Source: Chloroflexota bacterium
Lineage (GTDB): Bacteria > Chloroflexota > Dehalococcoidia > Dehalococcoidales > JACQON01
Reading direction: 5' to 3'
Assembly: GCA_016202545.1 (NCBI GenBank)
Contig: JACQON010000002.1
Location: forward strand, 1 to 64,000
Length of the DNA stretch: 64,000 nucleotides
Shown here: positions 19,180-28,727 of the stretch, piece by piece
Position numbering within the stretch: the stretch's first letter is position 1
Layout: each line of letters starts with the position of its first letter
Position numbers and translations under genes: made by a program
Notes under the pieces: generated by a model
The model's database searches: none
The model's input: only the letters and a program-made list of their open reading frames with translations
Told to the model about the DNA's origin: nothing

Positions 19180-20892
19180 CTACAGGGCATGGCTCCTTGC
19201 CCGGATTATGGGCGTCAGGTCCTCCAGGCAAGCGACCTTGTGGAGCTGCCCCTTGCCTGCCTTTATCAGGCCTTTGACGAACTCGTCACCGTTACCATCG
19301 CCGTCGGTAACGTGGACCACGGACACCGAGACGCCCCTGGCCGCCGCCCGTTTGGTCTCATAAACGGCGTACTCTTCGGAGGAGTCTCTCCCCTTCAACG
19401 GCTGGAACCGGGCCACCACGTTTTCCAGCACGGCATTGGGGCGGCCATCGGTTACAAGCACAATATGTTTCTGGTTCTTACTTGGACGTCGCAGCAGAAG
19501 CTGGGTGGCGCAATTTATCCCGTCCCCGATGTTGGTGTTGCCCACCGCCCTGAGGCCAGCTATGAAATCCATCAGCGGTGCTTCTTTGTCGGTCAGGGGC
19601 ATATTGACCTTGCCAAAGTTGTCAAAGGTGACCACGCCCACCCTCCCCGATTCCTCCAGCGCCGCCCTGGCCAGGCCGGCGGCAGCCAGCCTGCCATAAG
19701 CCAGCTTGTGCCGGTACCCCATGGAGCCGCTGGTATCCACGCACAACACCACATCGGACTGCAATCTTGAGCGCCGCCGCATGAATACCCTGAGGTCACT
19801 CCTCCTTATCTGGCTCAAGCCCTTCTTCTGCTTGACCACTTCCCTCAGCGTATGCCGCACCGATATATCCCGGAACACATCGCCCATGCTGTACTTCCTT
19901 ATGTCAAGGCTGCGCTCAGGGAGTTGCACCATGCCGAAACTCGCCTTTTCCTTGACCTCTCTCCCCTTGCTGGCCGGAGACACCAGGTATTTCAGCAGCG
20001 CGCTCAGGGCACGGCCGGTCAGGACAAAGCCTTCCCCAGATTCGGCGTCTTTGATAAGCCCCTCCCTCTTAAGGTCACCAATCAATACCATCAGCCCGTA
20101 GTAGTCCCGCTTCTGTGGGCTGAGCTCCTTTTTCCCGCTCATTGACTTTATGTGGTAGTAGATATACATCTGCTCGAAGCTTATCTCTTTCTGCCACTGC
20201 CTGTCCTGGACATCCATAAGCTCCATCACGGTCTCTGATAGCTCCTGGCCGGACATCCGGGTGCCGGGCCGTGAGGCGGCGGTCATCATTTCTTCCAGCC
20301 GTCCCTTTTCCCGCAGGTATTCCTCCTCGCTGATTTCGCCGCGCTTCAGCTTCTGCTCAAGCTCCTTTATCAAATGCTGGAGAGCCTTTTGGGTCAGTTG
20401 ATAGCTGTTCCCGTCGCCCTTTTGCAGGAAACCCTTGGACTCAAGCTGCTGTATCAGGTCCCGGTATTTGTCCTGGTCCGGCACGACCACCGTTTTCCCT
20501 TTCTGGGCCATCTCCGGGTTCTGCTGCCGGGAGAGCTGCTCCAGGTTTTTAAGGCCCTTGAGAATCTCCTCTGGCGACAGCCATTCGCCTATCTCGCCGG
20601 GCACCGCTTCTTCCTCCGCTTCGTCATACGGCATGCCGTAGAGTGCTTCCCTGACAATCTGGCGGATGACCTCCAGCGCCGACTGATAGTCACCCTGCCG
20701 GGTAACTATCCTGGGGGCCAGCGTCACCAGCGCCGCATTCTCAATACCTTCGGGCGTCACCGTGTCCTGCAACTGAACAAAGCCCTGAAGGACTTCCTTG
20801 AAGGCAATCGCCCCCCTGACGCTGGCGCCGCGCAATATGTCGGGGTGATGCCTGGTCCTGGCCACGATAGTCGCAATCAGCCTGTCCATCAT
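19180..20892 (-). CDS. VWA-domain protein (Mg-chelatase/CoxE-like)
   Basis: VVLCVDTSGSMGYRHKLAYGR MIDAS motif; start MMDRLIATIV at 20892 preferred to 20931. Confidence 0.88.
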   Translation of the reverse strand: MMDRLIATIVARTRHHPDILRGASVRGAIAFKEVLQGFVQLQDTVTPEGIENAALVTLAPRIVTRQGDYQSALEVIRQIVREALYGMPYDEAEEEAVPGEIGEWLSPEEILKGLKNLEQLSRQQNPEMAQKGKTVVVPDQDKYRDLIQQLESKGFLQKGDGNSYQLTQKALQHLIKELEQKLKRGEISEEEYLREKGRLEEMMTAASRPGTRMSGQELSETVMELMDVQDRQWQKEISFEQMYIYYHIKSMSGKKELSPQKRDYYGLMVLIGDLKREGLIKDAESGEGFVLTGRALSALLKYLVSPASKGREVKEKASFGMVQLPERSLDIRKYSMGDVFRDISVRHTLREVVKQKKGLSQIRRSDLRVFMRRRSRLQSDVVLCVDTSGSMGYRHKLAYGRLAAAGLARAALEESGRVGVVTFDNFGKVNMPLTDKEAPLMDFIAGLRAVGNTNIGDGINCATQLLLRRPSKNQKHIVLVTDGRPNAVLENVVARFQPLKGRDSSEEYAVYETKRAAARGVSVSVVHVTDGDGNGDEFVKGLIKAGKGQLHKVACLEDLTPIIRARSHAL

Positions 20893-22154
20893 GCCGCCCT
20901 TATTTCGGCGATGTCCCTGCGATAGTGGCAACCCTCGAAGTGAATCCGGGGCAGGTTGAGATACACTTTTTTCCTGGCCTGGGCGATGGTCTTGCCGGTA
21001 GCGACTACGGTTAGCACACGCCCGCCGGCGGTAACTACCTCACCCCCAGGGCCAACCTTTGTCCCGGCGTGAAATACCAGGACATCCTCATCAACCTGGT
21101 CCAGGCCGGTGATGGGAAAGCCCGTCCGGTAGCCGCCGGGATAGCCTGCCGAAGCCATCACCACCCCAACGCAGGCACGGTCACTCCACTCCACGCTCAC
21201 CTGAGCAAGAGTGCCGCTGGTCACCGCCATGAGCACGTCAACCAGGTCGCTCTTGAGCAGCGGCAGAATGACCTGAGTCTCGGGGTCGCCGAAGCGGGCG
21301 TTAAACTCCAGCGCCTTGGGCCCGTTATCAGCCACCATCAGACCGCCGTAAAGGACACCCTTATACCGCCTGCCTTCCCCGGCCATGGCCCTTACCGTCG
21401 GCTCCAGAATGGTCTCCCTGACCGTCCTCGCCAGCCCGTCACTATAAAAGTGCGGCGGGCTATAGCTGCCCATGCCGCCGGTATTAGGCCCCCGGTCGCC
21501 GTCATGCGCCCGCTTATAATCACAGGCGCTGGGCATAACCACCACGGCATCACCATCGGTAAAGGCGAAGGAACTCATCTCCCTGCCAGACAAGTATTCC
21601 TCGATAAGCACCCTGTCGCCAGCCGCCCCCAACGATTTTGCCACCATGAACTGCGACAGAGCCTCCAGCGCCTGCGGGATGGAGTCGGCTACAACTACTC
21701 CCTTACCAGCCGCCAGACCGTCCGCCTTCACCACCACGGGCGGCGGCTGCCGCCGGAGGTAATCTTTCGCCTCGCCGTAATCGCTGAAGCTGGCGCTGCG
21801 GGCGCAGGGTATATTATACTTCCGCATCAGTTCCTTGGCAAACACCTTGCTCGCCTCTATCTCGGCTGCCGCTTTGGTCGGGCCAAAGATGGGGATGCCC
21901 GCACCCTGAAAGTAGTCAACGATTCCCTGTGCCAGCGGCGCCTCCGGCCCGACCACCACCAGCCCGATGTCCCTTTCCCGTGCCGCCCCGGCCAGTGACT
22001 TTATGTCAAGTGAGTCGATGTTTATATTATGAGCGCTTAGGGCGGTGCCGGCATTGCCCGGAGCCACGTAAATCTCTTCGACTTTGGCGCTCCGGGCCAG
22101 CTTCCATACCAGGGCGTGCTCCCTGGCGCCGCTGCCCACAACCAGTATCTTCAG
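20889..22154 (-). CDS. purD: phosphoribosylamine--glycine ligase; conserved N-terminus starts at CTG 22154
   Basis: KILVVGSGAREHALVWKL..; GPNTGGMGSYSPPHF, EFNARFGDPETQVILP. Confidence 0.93.
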   Translation of the reverse strand: MKILVVGSGAREHALVWKLARSAKVEEIYVAPGNAGTALSAHNINIDSLDIKSLAGAARERDIGLVVVGPEAPLAQGIVDYFQGAGIPIFGPTKAAAEIEASKVFAKELMRKYNIPCARSASFSDYGEAKDYLRRQPPPVVVKADGLAAGKGVVVADSIPQALEALSQFMVAKSLGAAGDRVLIEEYLSGREMSSFAFTDGDAVVVMPSACDYKRAHDGDRGPNTGGMGSYSPPHFYSDGLARTVRETILEPTVRAMAGEGRRYKGVLYGGLMVADNGPKALEFNARFGDPETQVILPLLKSDLVDVLMAVTSGTLAQVSVEWSDRACVGVVMASAGYPGGYRTGFPITGLDQVDEDVLVFHAGTKVGPGGEVVTAGGRVLTVVATGKTIAQARKKVYLNLPRIHFEGCHYRRDIAEIRAA

Positions 22155-22296
22155 AGCTTACCCCCCAAGTAAAGACTCCCCGCCCTCGCCCCGTAATCTA
22201 TTACTTTAGCCGACACAAGGCTATGTGTATACGACTTTTGTCGTAAATTTCAGGACATCCTCCTGGAGTACCTTTAACCTACCTCACCCCCTGTAT

Positions 22297-22322
22297 CCCC
22301 CTCTCCTTCAAAGGAGAGGGGG
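22297..22322. repeat. palindromic CCCCCTCTCCTT/AAGGAGAGGGGG hairpin, same style as 4914-5025 element
   Basis: 12-bp perfect inverted repeat preceded by CCCCTGTATCCCC. Confidence 0.7.
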
Positions 22323-22362
22323 AAGGATTAGGTTTTGAAGGGGCGAATCCCCTTTCATCATC

Positions 22363-22735
22363 GTGTCATTGCGAGCCATCCGCATCAGGCGGAGGCGAAG
22401 CAATCTCATAGGTCGCAGTACAGGTCTCGCCATTCTTTGTTGACAGCATTGACCAGATTGTGTTTATCTTGTCTCGAGCCACCTTTTATCTGCTTCTCTC
22501 TAATGATGGTGCCTTCAATATCCCCACATATTTCGTAATAGACGAGCTTAGTGAGATTATATTTCTTTGAGAAGCCCTCAATCAACCTGCTTTTGTGCTC
22601 ATACACTCTTCTTTTCAGGTCGTTGGTAACACCTGTATATAATACAGTATTTCTGGAATTGGTCATTATATAGATGTAATATTCCTTTTTCAATTCATTG
22701 AGATTGCTTCGTCACTGCGTTCCTCGCAATGACAC
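22363..22735. mobile_element. putative GIY-YIG-containing inverted-repeat element
   Basis: Perfect 13-bp terminal IR GTGTCATTGCGAG/CTCGCAATGACAC plus inner IR CGAAGCAATCTCA/TGAGATTGCTTCG bracketing the GIY-YIG ORF. Confidence 0.6.
22406..22693 (-). CDS. single-domain GIY-YIG nuclease
   Basis: YYIYIMTNSRNTVLYTGVTNDLKRRVYEHK...IREKQIKG; TTG start. Confidence 0.9.
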   Translation of the reverse strand: MKKEYYIYIMTNSRNTVLYTGVTNDLKRRVYEHKSRLIEGFSKKYNLTKLVYYEICGDIEGTIIREKQIKGGSRQDKHNLVNAVNKEWRDLYCDL

Positions 22736-22768
22736 ACAGAAGGGGCTTCGCCCCTTCAAACTTCCCTT

Positions 22769-23002
22769 TTACTGTAAACGTTTCCCTCGACGGTACAGCT
22801 TACTGGCTACAGCTTTTGCGACGAGTCCTGGTGCCAACGTAAGCAAAACCGCCAGAGCATTAAGAACATTGAACGGGCTCAACCAATCCCACACTTTGCT
22901 CCATCCTTGATTTACCCCCGTCCAAACATACACCGTAGCTATCATAAGACCCGCGAGTATGAGCCAAATATTGCCAACCCAGTTTAATATTTTCGCTAAC
23001 AT
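22769..23002 (-). CDS. small membrane protein
   Basis: 77 aa, two hydrophobic segments. Confidence 0.5.
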   Translation of the reverse strand: MLAKILNWVGNIWLILAGLMIATVYVWTGVNQGWSKVWDWLSPFNVLNALAVLLTLAPGLVAKAVASKLYRRGKRLQ

Positions 23003-23096
23003 ACTTAACCTTCAGCCTGATATAGGCTCTAATTTCCCTCGGGCTGTCATGCTGGCGAGTGCCATTACTAGGATTATCGGAAAATGTCCTCCGAAA

Positions 23097-23786
23097 TTAT
23101 ACTATCTCGCGTGAAGAATACATCTTTAGACTGTCGGAAAAGCCCTTCAGTAACGGCGATTTCACATCTGAATCTGTCAATAACTCTGATTGGCCTTTCC
23201 CTGCCGAACGTTGGTCTGCATCAAACTCAGCTAGCAATTTCTGGTGAATTTTCTCGGCCGCCACTTTAAAGTCCCTAAAATATTCATTTGTGTAGAGGGT
23301 AAAACGCTTTGGGGAAAGCGAATAGAGGGAGTCATTTTCTGGTATGTCATCTAGTTCTATACCAATTCGCTTGGGGTCAGCATAGCCATTTTCATTGTTA
23401 TTAACCCTACCCACACCTTTCATAAAATACTCATGTGCTAAACCACATCTAAATAATTTATAAATTCCTCTCTCTTGCTTTGGTTTTCCTGTCTTGTCTA
23501 GAACCAGTCCTCCAGCTTTGTCTCGATACTGAATGACAATAGAATCATCGACTCGCTTATACTCTCCCGGAAAATACTCTAGAGCCTTGCCAAAGCTTTT
23601 CCCGCCATCTCCCTGTAGTCCTATTTTCCCACTGACCAGGGCAACTAGATATTCGGTGTAAGAGAGCAAAGCTAGTGCGACAACATAATTCGCCTTAGCT
23701 TTAATACATTGGTCAATGTCATTAAAGATGAAGCCGAATATGAATCTTTTGAATCGGTCTTGAATATCGTCCTTACTTATCCACAA
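23097..23786 (-). CDS. hypothetical protein, possible HEPN-like RxxxxH motif
   Basis: 229 aa AT-rich ORF, FRCGLAHEY. Confidence 0.6.
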   Translation of the reverse strand: MWISKDDIQDRFKRFIFGFIFNDIDQCIKAKANYVVALALLSYTEYLVALVSGKIGLQGDGGKSFGKALEYFPGEYKRVDDSIVIQYRDKAGGLVLDKTGKPKQERGIYKLFRCGLAHEYFMKGVGRVNNNENGYADPKRIGIELDDIPENDSLYSLSPKRFTLYTNEYFRDFKVAAEKIHQKLLAEFDADQRSAGKGQSELLTDSDVKSPLLKGFSDSLKMYSSREIV

Positions 23787-23795
23787 AACTACTTT

Positions 23796-25475
23796 CTACT
23801 CCCACTCAATAGTTGACGGGGGCTTAGAGGTTATGTCATAGACCACACGGTTGACGCCGGGGACTTCGTTGACGATGCGGCTGGAGATGCGGGCCAGCAG
23901 GTCATAGGGCAAGCGCGCCCAGTCGGCGGTCATGGCATCCTCGCTGGTTACGGCGCGCACCGCCACCAGGTAGCCATAGGTGCGGTAGTCGCCCATCACC
24001 CCCACGCTCTTGACATCGGTGAGGATGGCGAAGCTCTGCCACAACTGACGGTACAGCTTCGCCTTCTTAATCTCATTCATTACAATCCAGTCAGCGGAGC
24101 GCAGTATCTCCAGTTTCTCCCCGGTCACTTCGCCGATGATGCGAATAGCCAGGCCAGGGCCGGGAAAGGGCTGCCGCCATACCATGTCCTCGGGGAGGCC
24201 CAGCCCCAGTCCCACCTGGCGCACCTCGTCCTTGAACAAAAAGCGCAGCGGCTCAAGCAGCCTGAGCGTCATCCTGGCCGGCAGACCGCCAACGTTGTGA
24301 TGGCTTTTTATCTTGGCCGAGGCGCGGCTCACCGAAGAGGTGCTCTCGATGACGTCGGGATAGAGGGTGCCCTGGGCAAGAAAATCAACCTTGCCTATCT
24401 GGCTGGCCTGCTCCTCGAATACCCTGATAAACTCCTCGCCGATGACCTTGCGCTTCATCTCCGGGTCCACCACTCCCCGCAAGCGGTCAAGAAACCTCTG
24501 GGCGGCGTCAACATAGACCACATTCATGCCCAGGTTAAGCCGGAAGGTATTAAACGTCCTTTCTACCTCCTCGCGGCGAAGCAGACCGTTATTGACAAAG
24601 ATGCAGGTAAGCTGGTCACCAATCGCCCGGTGGATAATGGTGGTAGTAACCGCTGAATCAACCCCTCCGGAGAGAGCGCTTATTACCCTGCCCTCGCCTA
24701 CCTGCTGCTTGGTACTGGCGATGCTATCATTGATGAAGTTGCCCACCGTCCAGTTCCCCTTGCAGCCGCATATCCGGAAGAGGAAGTTCTTCAACACAGC
24801 CTTGCCTTCAGCAGTATGGACTACCTCAGGGTGGAACTGGAGGCCGAATATCCCCCTGCCGTTGCCCATGACCGCCACGGGCGAGTTTTCGGTGTAGGCC
24901 AGGGCGGTGAAGCCGGGCGGCATACGCTCAATTCTGTCGCCATGGCTCATCCACACCGGCGAGGAAGGCGGCAGACCGGCAAACAGCGGCGAATTGACGT
25001 CGCTCAGATGAAGGACGGCATGACCGTACTCATTCTTTGTTCCCGGAGATACCTGCCCGCCCAACTGCTGGGTGATGACCTGCATTCCATAGCATATGCC
25101 CAGAACCGGCAGGTGATTTTCGTAAACGTATGATGGCGCCAGCGGCGCACCCGGCTCGTAGACGCTGGCCGGCCCTCCTGACAGGATGAAGCCCCTGGGA
25201 TTAAGCGAGGCTACCCTCTCCCAGGGGGCATCGTACGACAACAGCTCGCAGTACACCTGGCACTCGCGCACCCGCCTGGCGATAAGCATGCTGTACTGCG
25301 AGCCGAAGTCGAGGACGACCACGGCCTCGCGTTCAGGCGCAGCCTCCGTCGATAACACCGGCTGCTCACCACCCAACTCCCTGGCAATTTCCAGATAAGT
25401 GGATACCTCAATATCGCCGGTGGTCGTCACCCGGTGACTGTCACCCGCCTGCTGTGGCCTATTTACGTCATCCAT
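23796..25475 (-). CDS. guaA: GMP synthase (glutamine-hydrolysing)
   Basis: [36 protein letters not shown]-terminal KPPSTIEWE. Confidence 0.97.
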   Translation of the reverse strand: MDDVNRPQQAGDSHRVTTTGDIEVSTYLEIARELGGEQPVLSTEAAPEREAVVVLDFGSQYSMLIARRVRECQVYCELLSYDAPWERVASLNPRGFILSGGPASVYEPGAPLAPSYVYENHLPVLGICYGMQVITQQLGGQVSPGTKNEYGHAVLHLSDVNSPLFAGLPPSSPVWMSHGDRIERMPPGFTALAYTENSPVAVMGNGRGIFGLQFHPEVVHTAEGKAVLKNFLFRICGCKGNWTVGNFINDSIASTKQQVGEGRVISALSGGVDSAVTTTIIHRAIGDQLTCIFVNNGLLRREEVERTFNTFRLNLGMNVVYVDAAQRFLDRLRGVVDPEMKRKVIGEEFIRVFEEQASQIGKVDFLAQGTLYPDVIESTSSVSRASAKIKSHHNVGGLPARMTLRLLEPLRFLFKDEVRQVGLGLGLPEDMVWRQPFPGPGLAIRIIGEVTGEKLEILRSADWIVMNEIKKAKLYRQLWQSFAILTDVKSVGVMGDYRTYGYLVAVRAVTSEDAMTADWARLPYDLLARISSRIVNEVPGVNRVVYDITSKPPSTIEWE

Positions 25476-25529
25476 TGTAATTTAAGGTTACCATCCTGCC
25501 GCATTACCGTCAACTTGTTTTCCCTGTTC

Positions 25530-25665
25530 AAAGGAAAAAGGGCCGTACCCAGGGAATATAGAGCGGGCAGCCTGGCCATCGGGGCGACTAAATGGCAGAC
25601 GGTAAGGCACATTGTCCTGCCTCAAGCCTTGCCGGGGGTCATCACCGGCAAGATGGAGGAGATGG
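25530..25665 (+). pseudogene. relic of PstA-type phosphate ABC permease
   Basis: Translated VPREYRAGSLAIGATKWQTVRHIVLPQALPGVITGK matches the PstA EAA-loop region; no TM segments or rest of gene. Confidence 0.7.
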
Positions 25666-25747
25666 AAGTCTCAAAATATCGGGCACGCCCGCCGGCCCCA
25701 TGGCCAGAATTATATCACTCCCTTTCCGGCGAAAATAGCGCACAAAA

Positions 25748-25781
25748 AATAGAGGCAGACCTTTTCGGTTCTGCCTCTATT
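25748..25781 (-). terminator. intrinsic terminator downstream of metalloprotease gene
   Basis: 12-bp stem AATAGAGGCAGA/TCTGCCTCTATT followed on minus strand by T-run (ATTTTTTG). Confidence 0.75.
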
Positions 25782-25814
25782 CTATCTAGCTCTATCTAGC
25801 GACTGATTGATGCG

Positions 25815-26585
25815 TCACTGGCCGTACAGGGCCGCGGTGCCATCTATATCGCCAATGGCCAGGCTTATCTTCTTTGTCTCGCCCTTGCTGCTGTACCCGT
25901 ACATGGTGATTTCGCTGTACTTCGATTCATAGATGTCATCCAGCCCGACCACGTGGCCGACCTCATGCGTACCTATGTTGCGGACATCGTACATTCTACT
26001 CAGCTTGTAAGTTGTACCCTCGCCATCAGCGTCAATGCCCCACTTCTGCGATGCGTTGAACACGATATCCGTCTCCTTAATCACATCTCCGGTGGTCATG
26101 GTGCCGCTGCCATCGTTATCAAAATACCATATCCATGTGCCGGCGATGACACGGCCATCGGGAATGACCTGCCAGGAAACGTTGTTCTTGCCATCCTCCC
26201 TTCCCCACCAGGAGTTCCCGTCTATCACCGGACTATCGCCAAAAAGCTCCGCCGAAGTCGCCGCATCCCAGGCCTCGAAGGCCGCCTTTACCTCCAGCTC
26301 GGCACCAACCGGGGCACCGGTGGGATTAATAACATAGGGCACTCCCGCCGGGTACTGGCTCAGGTCCCACATGGGACCCAGGAGCAGGTAATAATCATAG
26401 ACCTTGTCCTCTGGTGTAGGCGTTGGCTTGCCCTTGGCCGGATGCTCGTAGTGGATGAACACCGCCTCCAGCACCTTCGGGCTTATAGGCGTACCTGGCT
26501 TGGCCACCACTACTCCCGGCGTAACCAGGCCAACAACAAGCGCCAGGACAAATGCAGCTACGGGAAATATCCTCGAACTCATCAT
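25815..26585 (-). CDS. secreted matrixin-like zinc metalloprotease
   Basis: N-terminal signal peptide; HEVGHVVGLDD zinc-binding motif. Confidence 0.8.
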   Translation of the reverse strand: MMSSRIFPVAAFVLALVVGLVTPGVVVAKPGTPISPKVLEAVFIHYEHPAKGKPTPTPEDKVYDYYLLLGPMWDLSQYPAGVPYVINPTGAPVGAELEVKAAFEAWDAATSAELFGDSPVIDGNSWWGREDGKNNVSWQVIPDGRVIAGTWIWYFDNDGSGTMTTGDVIKETDIVFNASQKWGIDADGEGTTYKLSRMYDVRNIGTHEVGHVVGLDDIYESKYSEITMYGYSSKGETKKISLAIGDIDGTAALYGQ

Positions 26586-26701
26586 CCTCCTCTTGGATAC
26601 GGGCGAATACTTCCACCCATATAGAATAACAAAAATATATCACGTGATACCAGAAAAGTCAAGTACGTAAGTAGAATTAGAGGTCGTTTATTAACGGAAA
26701 C

Positions 26702-26815
26702 TGTCATTGCGAGGCGGCCTGCTCGCCGTTACACTTTGGCAGGCGAGAGCCGAAGCAATCTCATTCTTCATACTCTACAGATTGCTTCGCTGCCTGCGGC
26801 TGGCTCGCAATGACA
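26702..26815. repeat. gene-free inverted-repeat element of the GIY-YIG repeat family
   Basis: TGTCATTGCGAG 26702-26713 / CTCGCAATGACA 26804-26815; CGAAGCAATCTCA 26751-26763 / AGATTGCTTCG 26779-26789. Confidence 0.8.
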
Positions 26816-26975
26816 ACTACCCACCCAATGCTAAACGACCTCCGCGTAACATGTTGACTTTGCCCTTTCAAGGAAGTATACTGCCTCCAGAATCCCATCG
26901 TGGCTCAGCCACAGCCACTTGTAGGTGTTTTCTGGTCACTATCTTGCAAAAATGGCCAAAGGAGGATAGGTCGCT

Positions 26976-28724
26976 ATGACGGCAAAAGCCACCGGCGGGA
27001 CTGTTGAGACAGACGTGCTTGTTATCGGCAGCGGCGGAGCCGGGCTGTATGCGGCGATAGAAGCGGCACGAAACGGCCAGCAGGTCATGGTGCTGACCAA
27101 GGGCGTCCTGGGGAAGAACGGGGCCACATTGACTTCAGGGGCGGACTTTAACCTGGACGGGCACAGCATCCGCCGCCTGTTCGGTTTCACCGCCGACCCC
27201 AGGGATGCCCCCGAGATTCTATTTGAGGATACCATAAATGTGGGAGAGTGGATTAACAACCAGAAGCTGGTGGAAACGCTGGTTGATGACGCCCCCCAGC
27301 GGGTAAAGGAACTGGTTGACTGGGGGACAAGGATGGAGGGCCTGGCCATGCCCGCCAGGCCGGGTTGCCGCTATCCGCACGGTGTCAAGACCACCGGTCT
27401 GGAAATCAGCAACGTCCTGGCCAAAAAGGTGAAACAGCTCGGGCAGCAGGTGACAGTGCGGGACAACATAATGGCTACCGACCTGCTCACCAGCAACGGC
27501 CGGGTCGTGGGCGCTGTCGGCCTGGACTTCGCCCACGGCGATTTCGTCGCCATCAAGGCCAAAGCCGTGGTAATAGCCACCGGCGGGGGACAGGAGATTT
27601 TCCCCATCCACACCTATCCCAAGGAGATGAGTGGCGACGGACAGGCTATGGGATATCGCGCCGGGGCTGAGCTTCTGGACATGGAGTCTATGCAGTTCAT
27701 AACCATGACCTTCCTCCATCCCTACCCGCCAACCAGCGCGCGCTTTCTCATCCTGTTCATGTCCAACGGCGGCTGGCTGCTCAATAAGCATGGCCAGCGT
27801 TTCATGAGCAAGTGGGACCCGCAGAATATGGAGGATGCCCGGCGCAGCCTAGTGGCGGTGGCCGTCAATAAGGAGATTCTGGAAGGCCGCGGCTGGAAGG
27901 GCGATAGAGGCGGCTACGTCGCCCTGTCCATGAGGCATCTGCCCGAGGACATAATTGACTACCTGTCCGGGGACTGGTACATTCGAAGATGCCTGTTCAG
28001 CAAGAGGGACTTCGACCACCTGAAGAAGGATTCCATCGAGGCTTTCATCGCCCCCCATTCCTTTCAGGGAGGGCTGAGGGTAGACGAGAATGGAAGTACG
28101 ACCCTTGCCGGGCTATTTGCCGCCGGCGAAGTGACCGGCGGGCTTCACGGCGCCGACAGGCTGGCCGGCAACGCCGTCAGCCAGTGTTTTGTCCAGGGGT
28201 CGCGGGCAGGCAGGTCAGCCGCCAGGTTTGCGGCGAAAAACCGCTCAGCCGAGGTCAACAAAAGTCAGCTGGAAAGCCTCCGCGAAAAGGTCTTCGCCCC
28301 CCTGGAACGCAAAGACGGCGTCAGTCCCCTTGAAATGCGCCGCCGGCTTCAAAAGCTCGCCTCTGAGAAACTAATCAATGTGAGGAGCGGTGAAAGTTTG
28401 GAGAAGGCGGTTGGGGAAATTGAGGAGATGAAGAAAAGCCTGCCACGGCTTGCCGCCAGGAGCAAGAACCCCCGGTACAACCGTGAGTGGGTAGCTGCCC
28501 TGGAGGCGGAAAATTCGCTCGTCGTCGCCGAGATGATAGCGCGCTCCGCCCTGATGAGGACGGAGAGCCGGGGCAACCATTATCGCTATGACTTCCCGGC
28601 CACGGACAACCAGAACTGGCTGAAGAATATCATCCTGCGCCGGGTGGATACGAAGATGCGACTATTTACGGCGGCGCCCCCTGGCCCGCTCCATTTCGCC
28701 AGGGTGACGCCCCCGGAAAGGTGA
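26976..28724 (+). CDS. FAD-binding fumarate reductase/succinate dehydrogenase-type flavoprotein
   Basis: TDVLVIGSGGAGLYAAIEAARNG; GLFAAGEVTGGLHGADRLAGNAVSQCFVQG. Confidence 0.9.
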   Translation: MTAKATGGTVETDVLVIGSGGAGLYAAIEAARNGQQVMVLTKGVLGKNGATLTSGADFNLDGHSIRRLFGFTADPRDAPEILFEDTINVGEWINNQKLVETLVDDAPQRVKELVDWGTRMEGLAMPARPGCRYPHGVKTTGLEISNVLAKKVKQLGQQVTVRDNIMATDLLTSNGRVVGAVGLDFAHGDFVAIKAKAVVIATGGGQEIFPIHTYPKEMSGDGQAMGYRAGAELLDMESMQFITMTFLHPYPPTSARFLILFMSNGGWLLNKHGQRFMSKWDPQNMEDARRSLVAVAVNKEILEGRGWKGDRGGYVALSMRHLPEDIIDYLSGDWYIRRCLFSKRDFDHLKKDSIEAFIAPHSFQGGLRVDENGSTTLAGLFAAGEVTGGLHGADRLAGNAVSQCFVQGSRAGRSAARFAAKNRSAEVNKSQLESLREKVFAPLERKDGVSPLEMRRRLQKLASEKLINVRSGESLEKAVGEIEEMKKSLPRLAARSKNPRYNREWVAALEAENSLVVAEMIARSALMRTESRGNHYRYDFPATDNQNWLKNIILRRVDTKMRLFTAAPPGPLHFARVTPPER

Positions 28725-28727
28725 GCC

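Noticed and set aside
21069-21998. 309-aa plus-strand ORF opposite purD
   Set aside because: Antisense shadow of a clearly conserved purD gene with no recognisable motifs.
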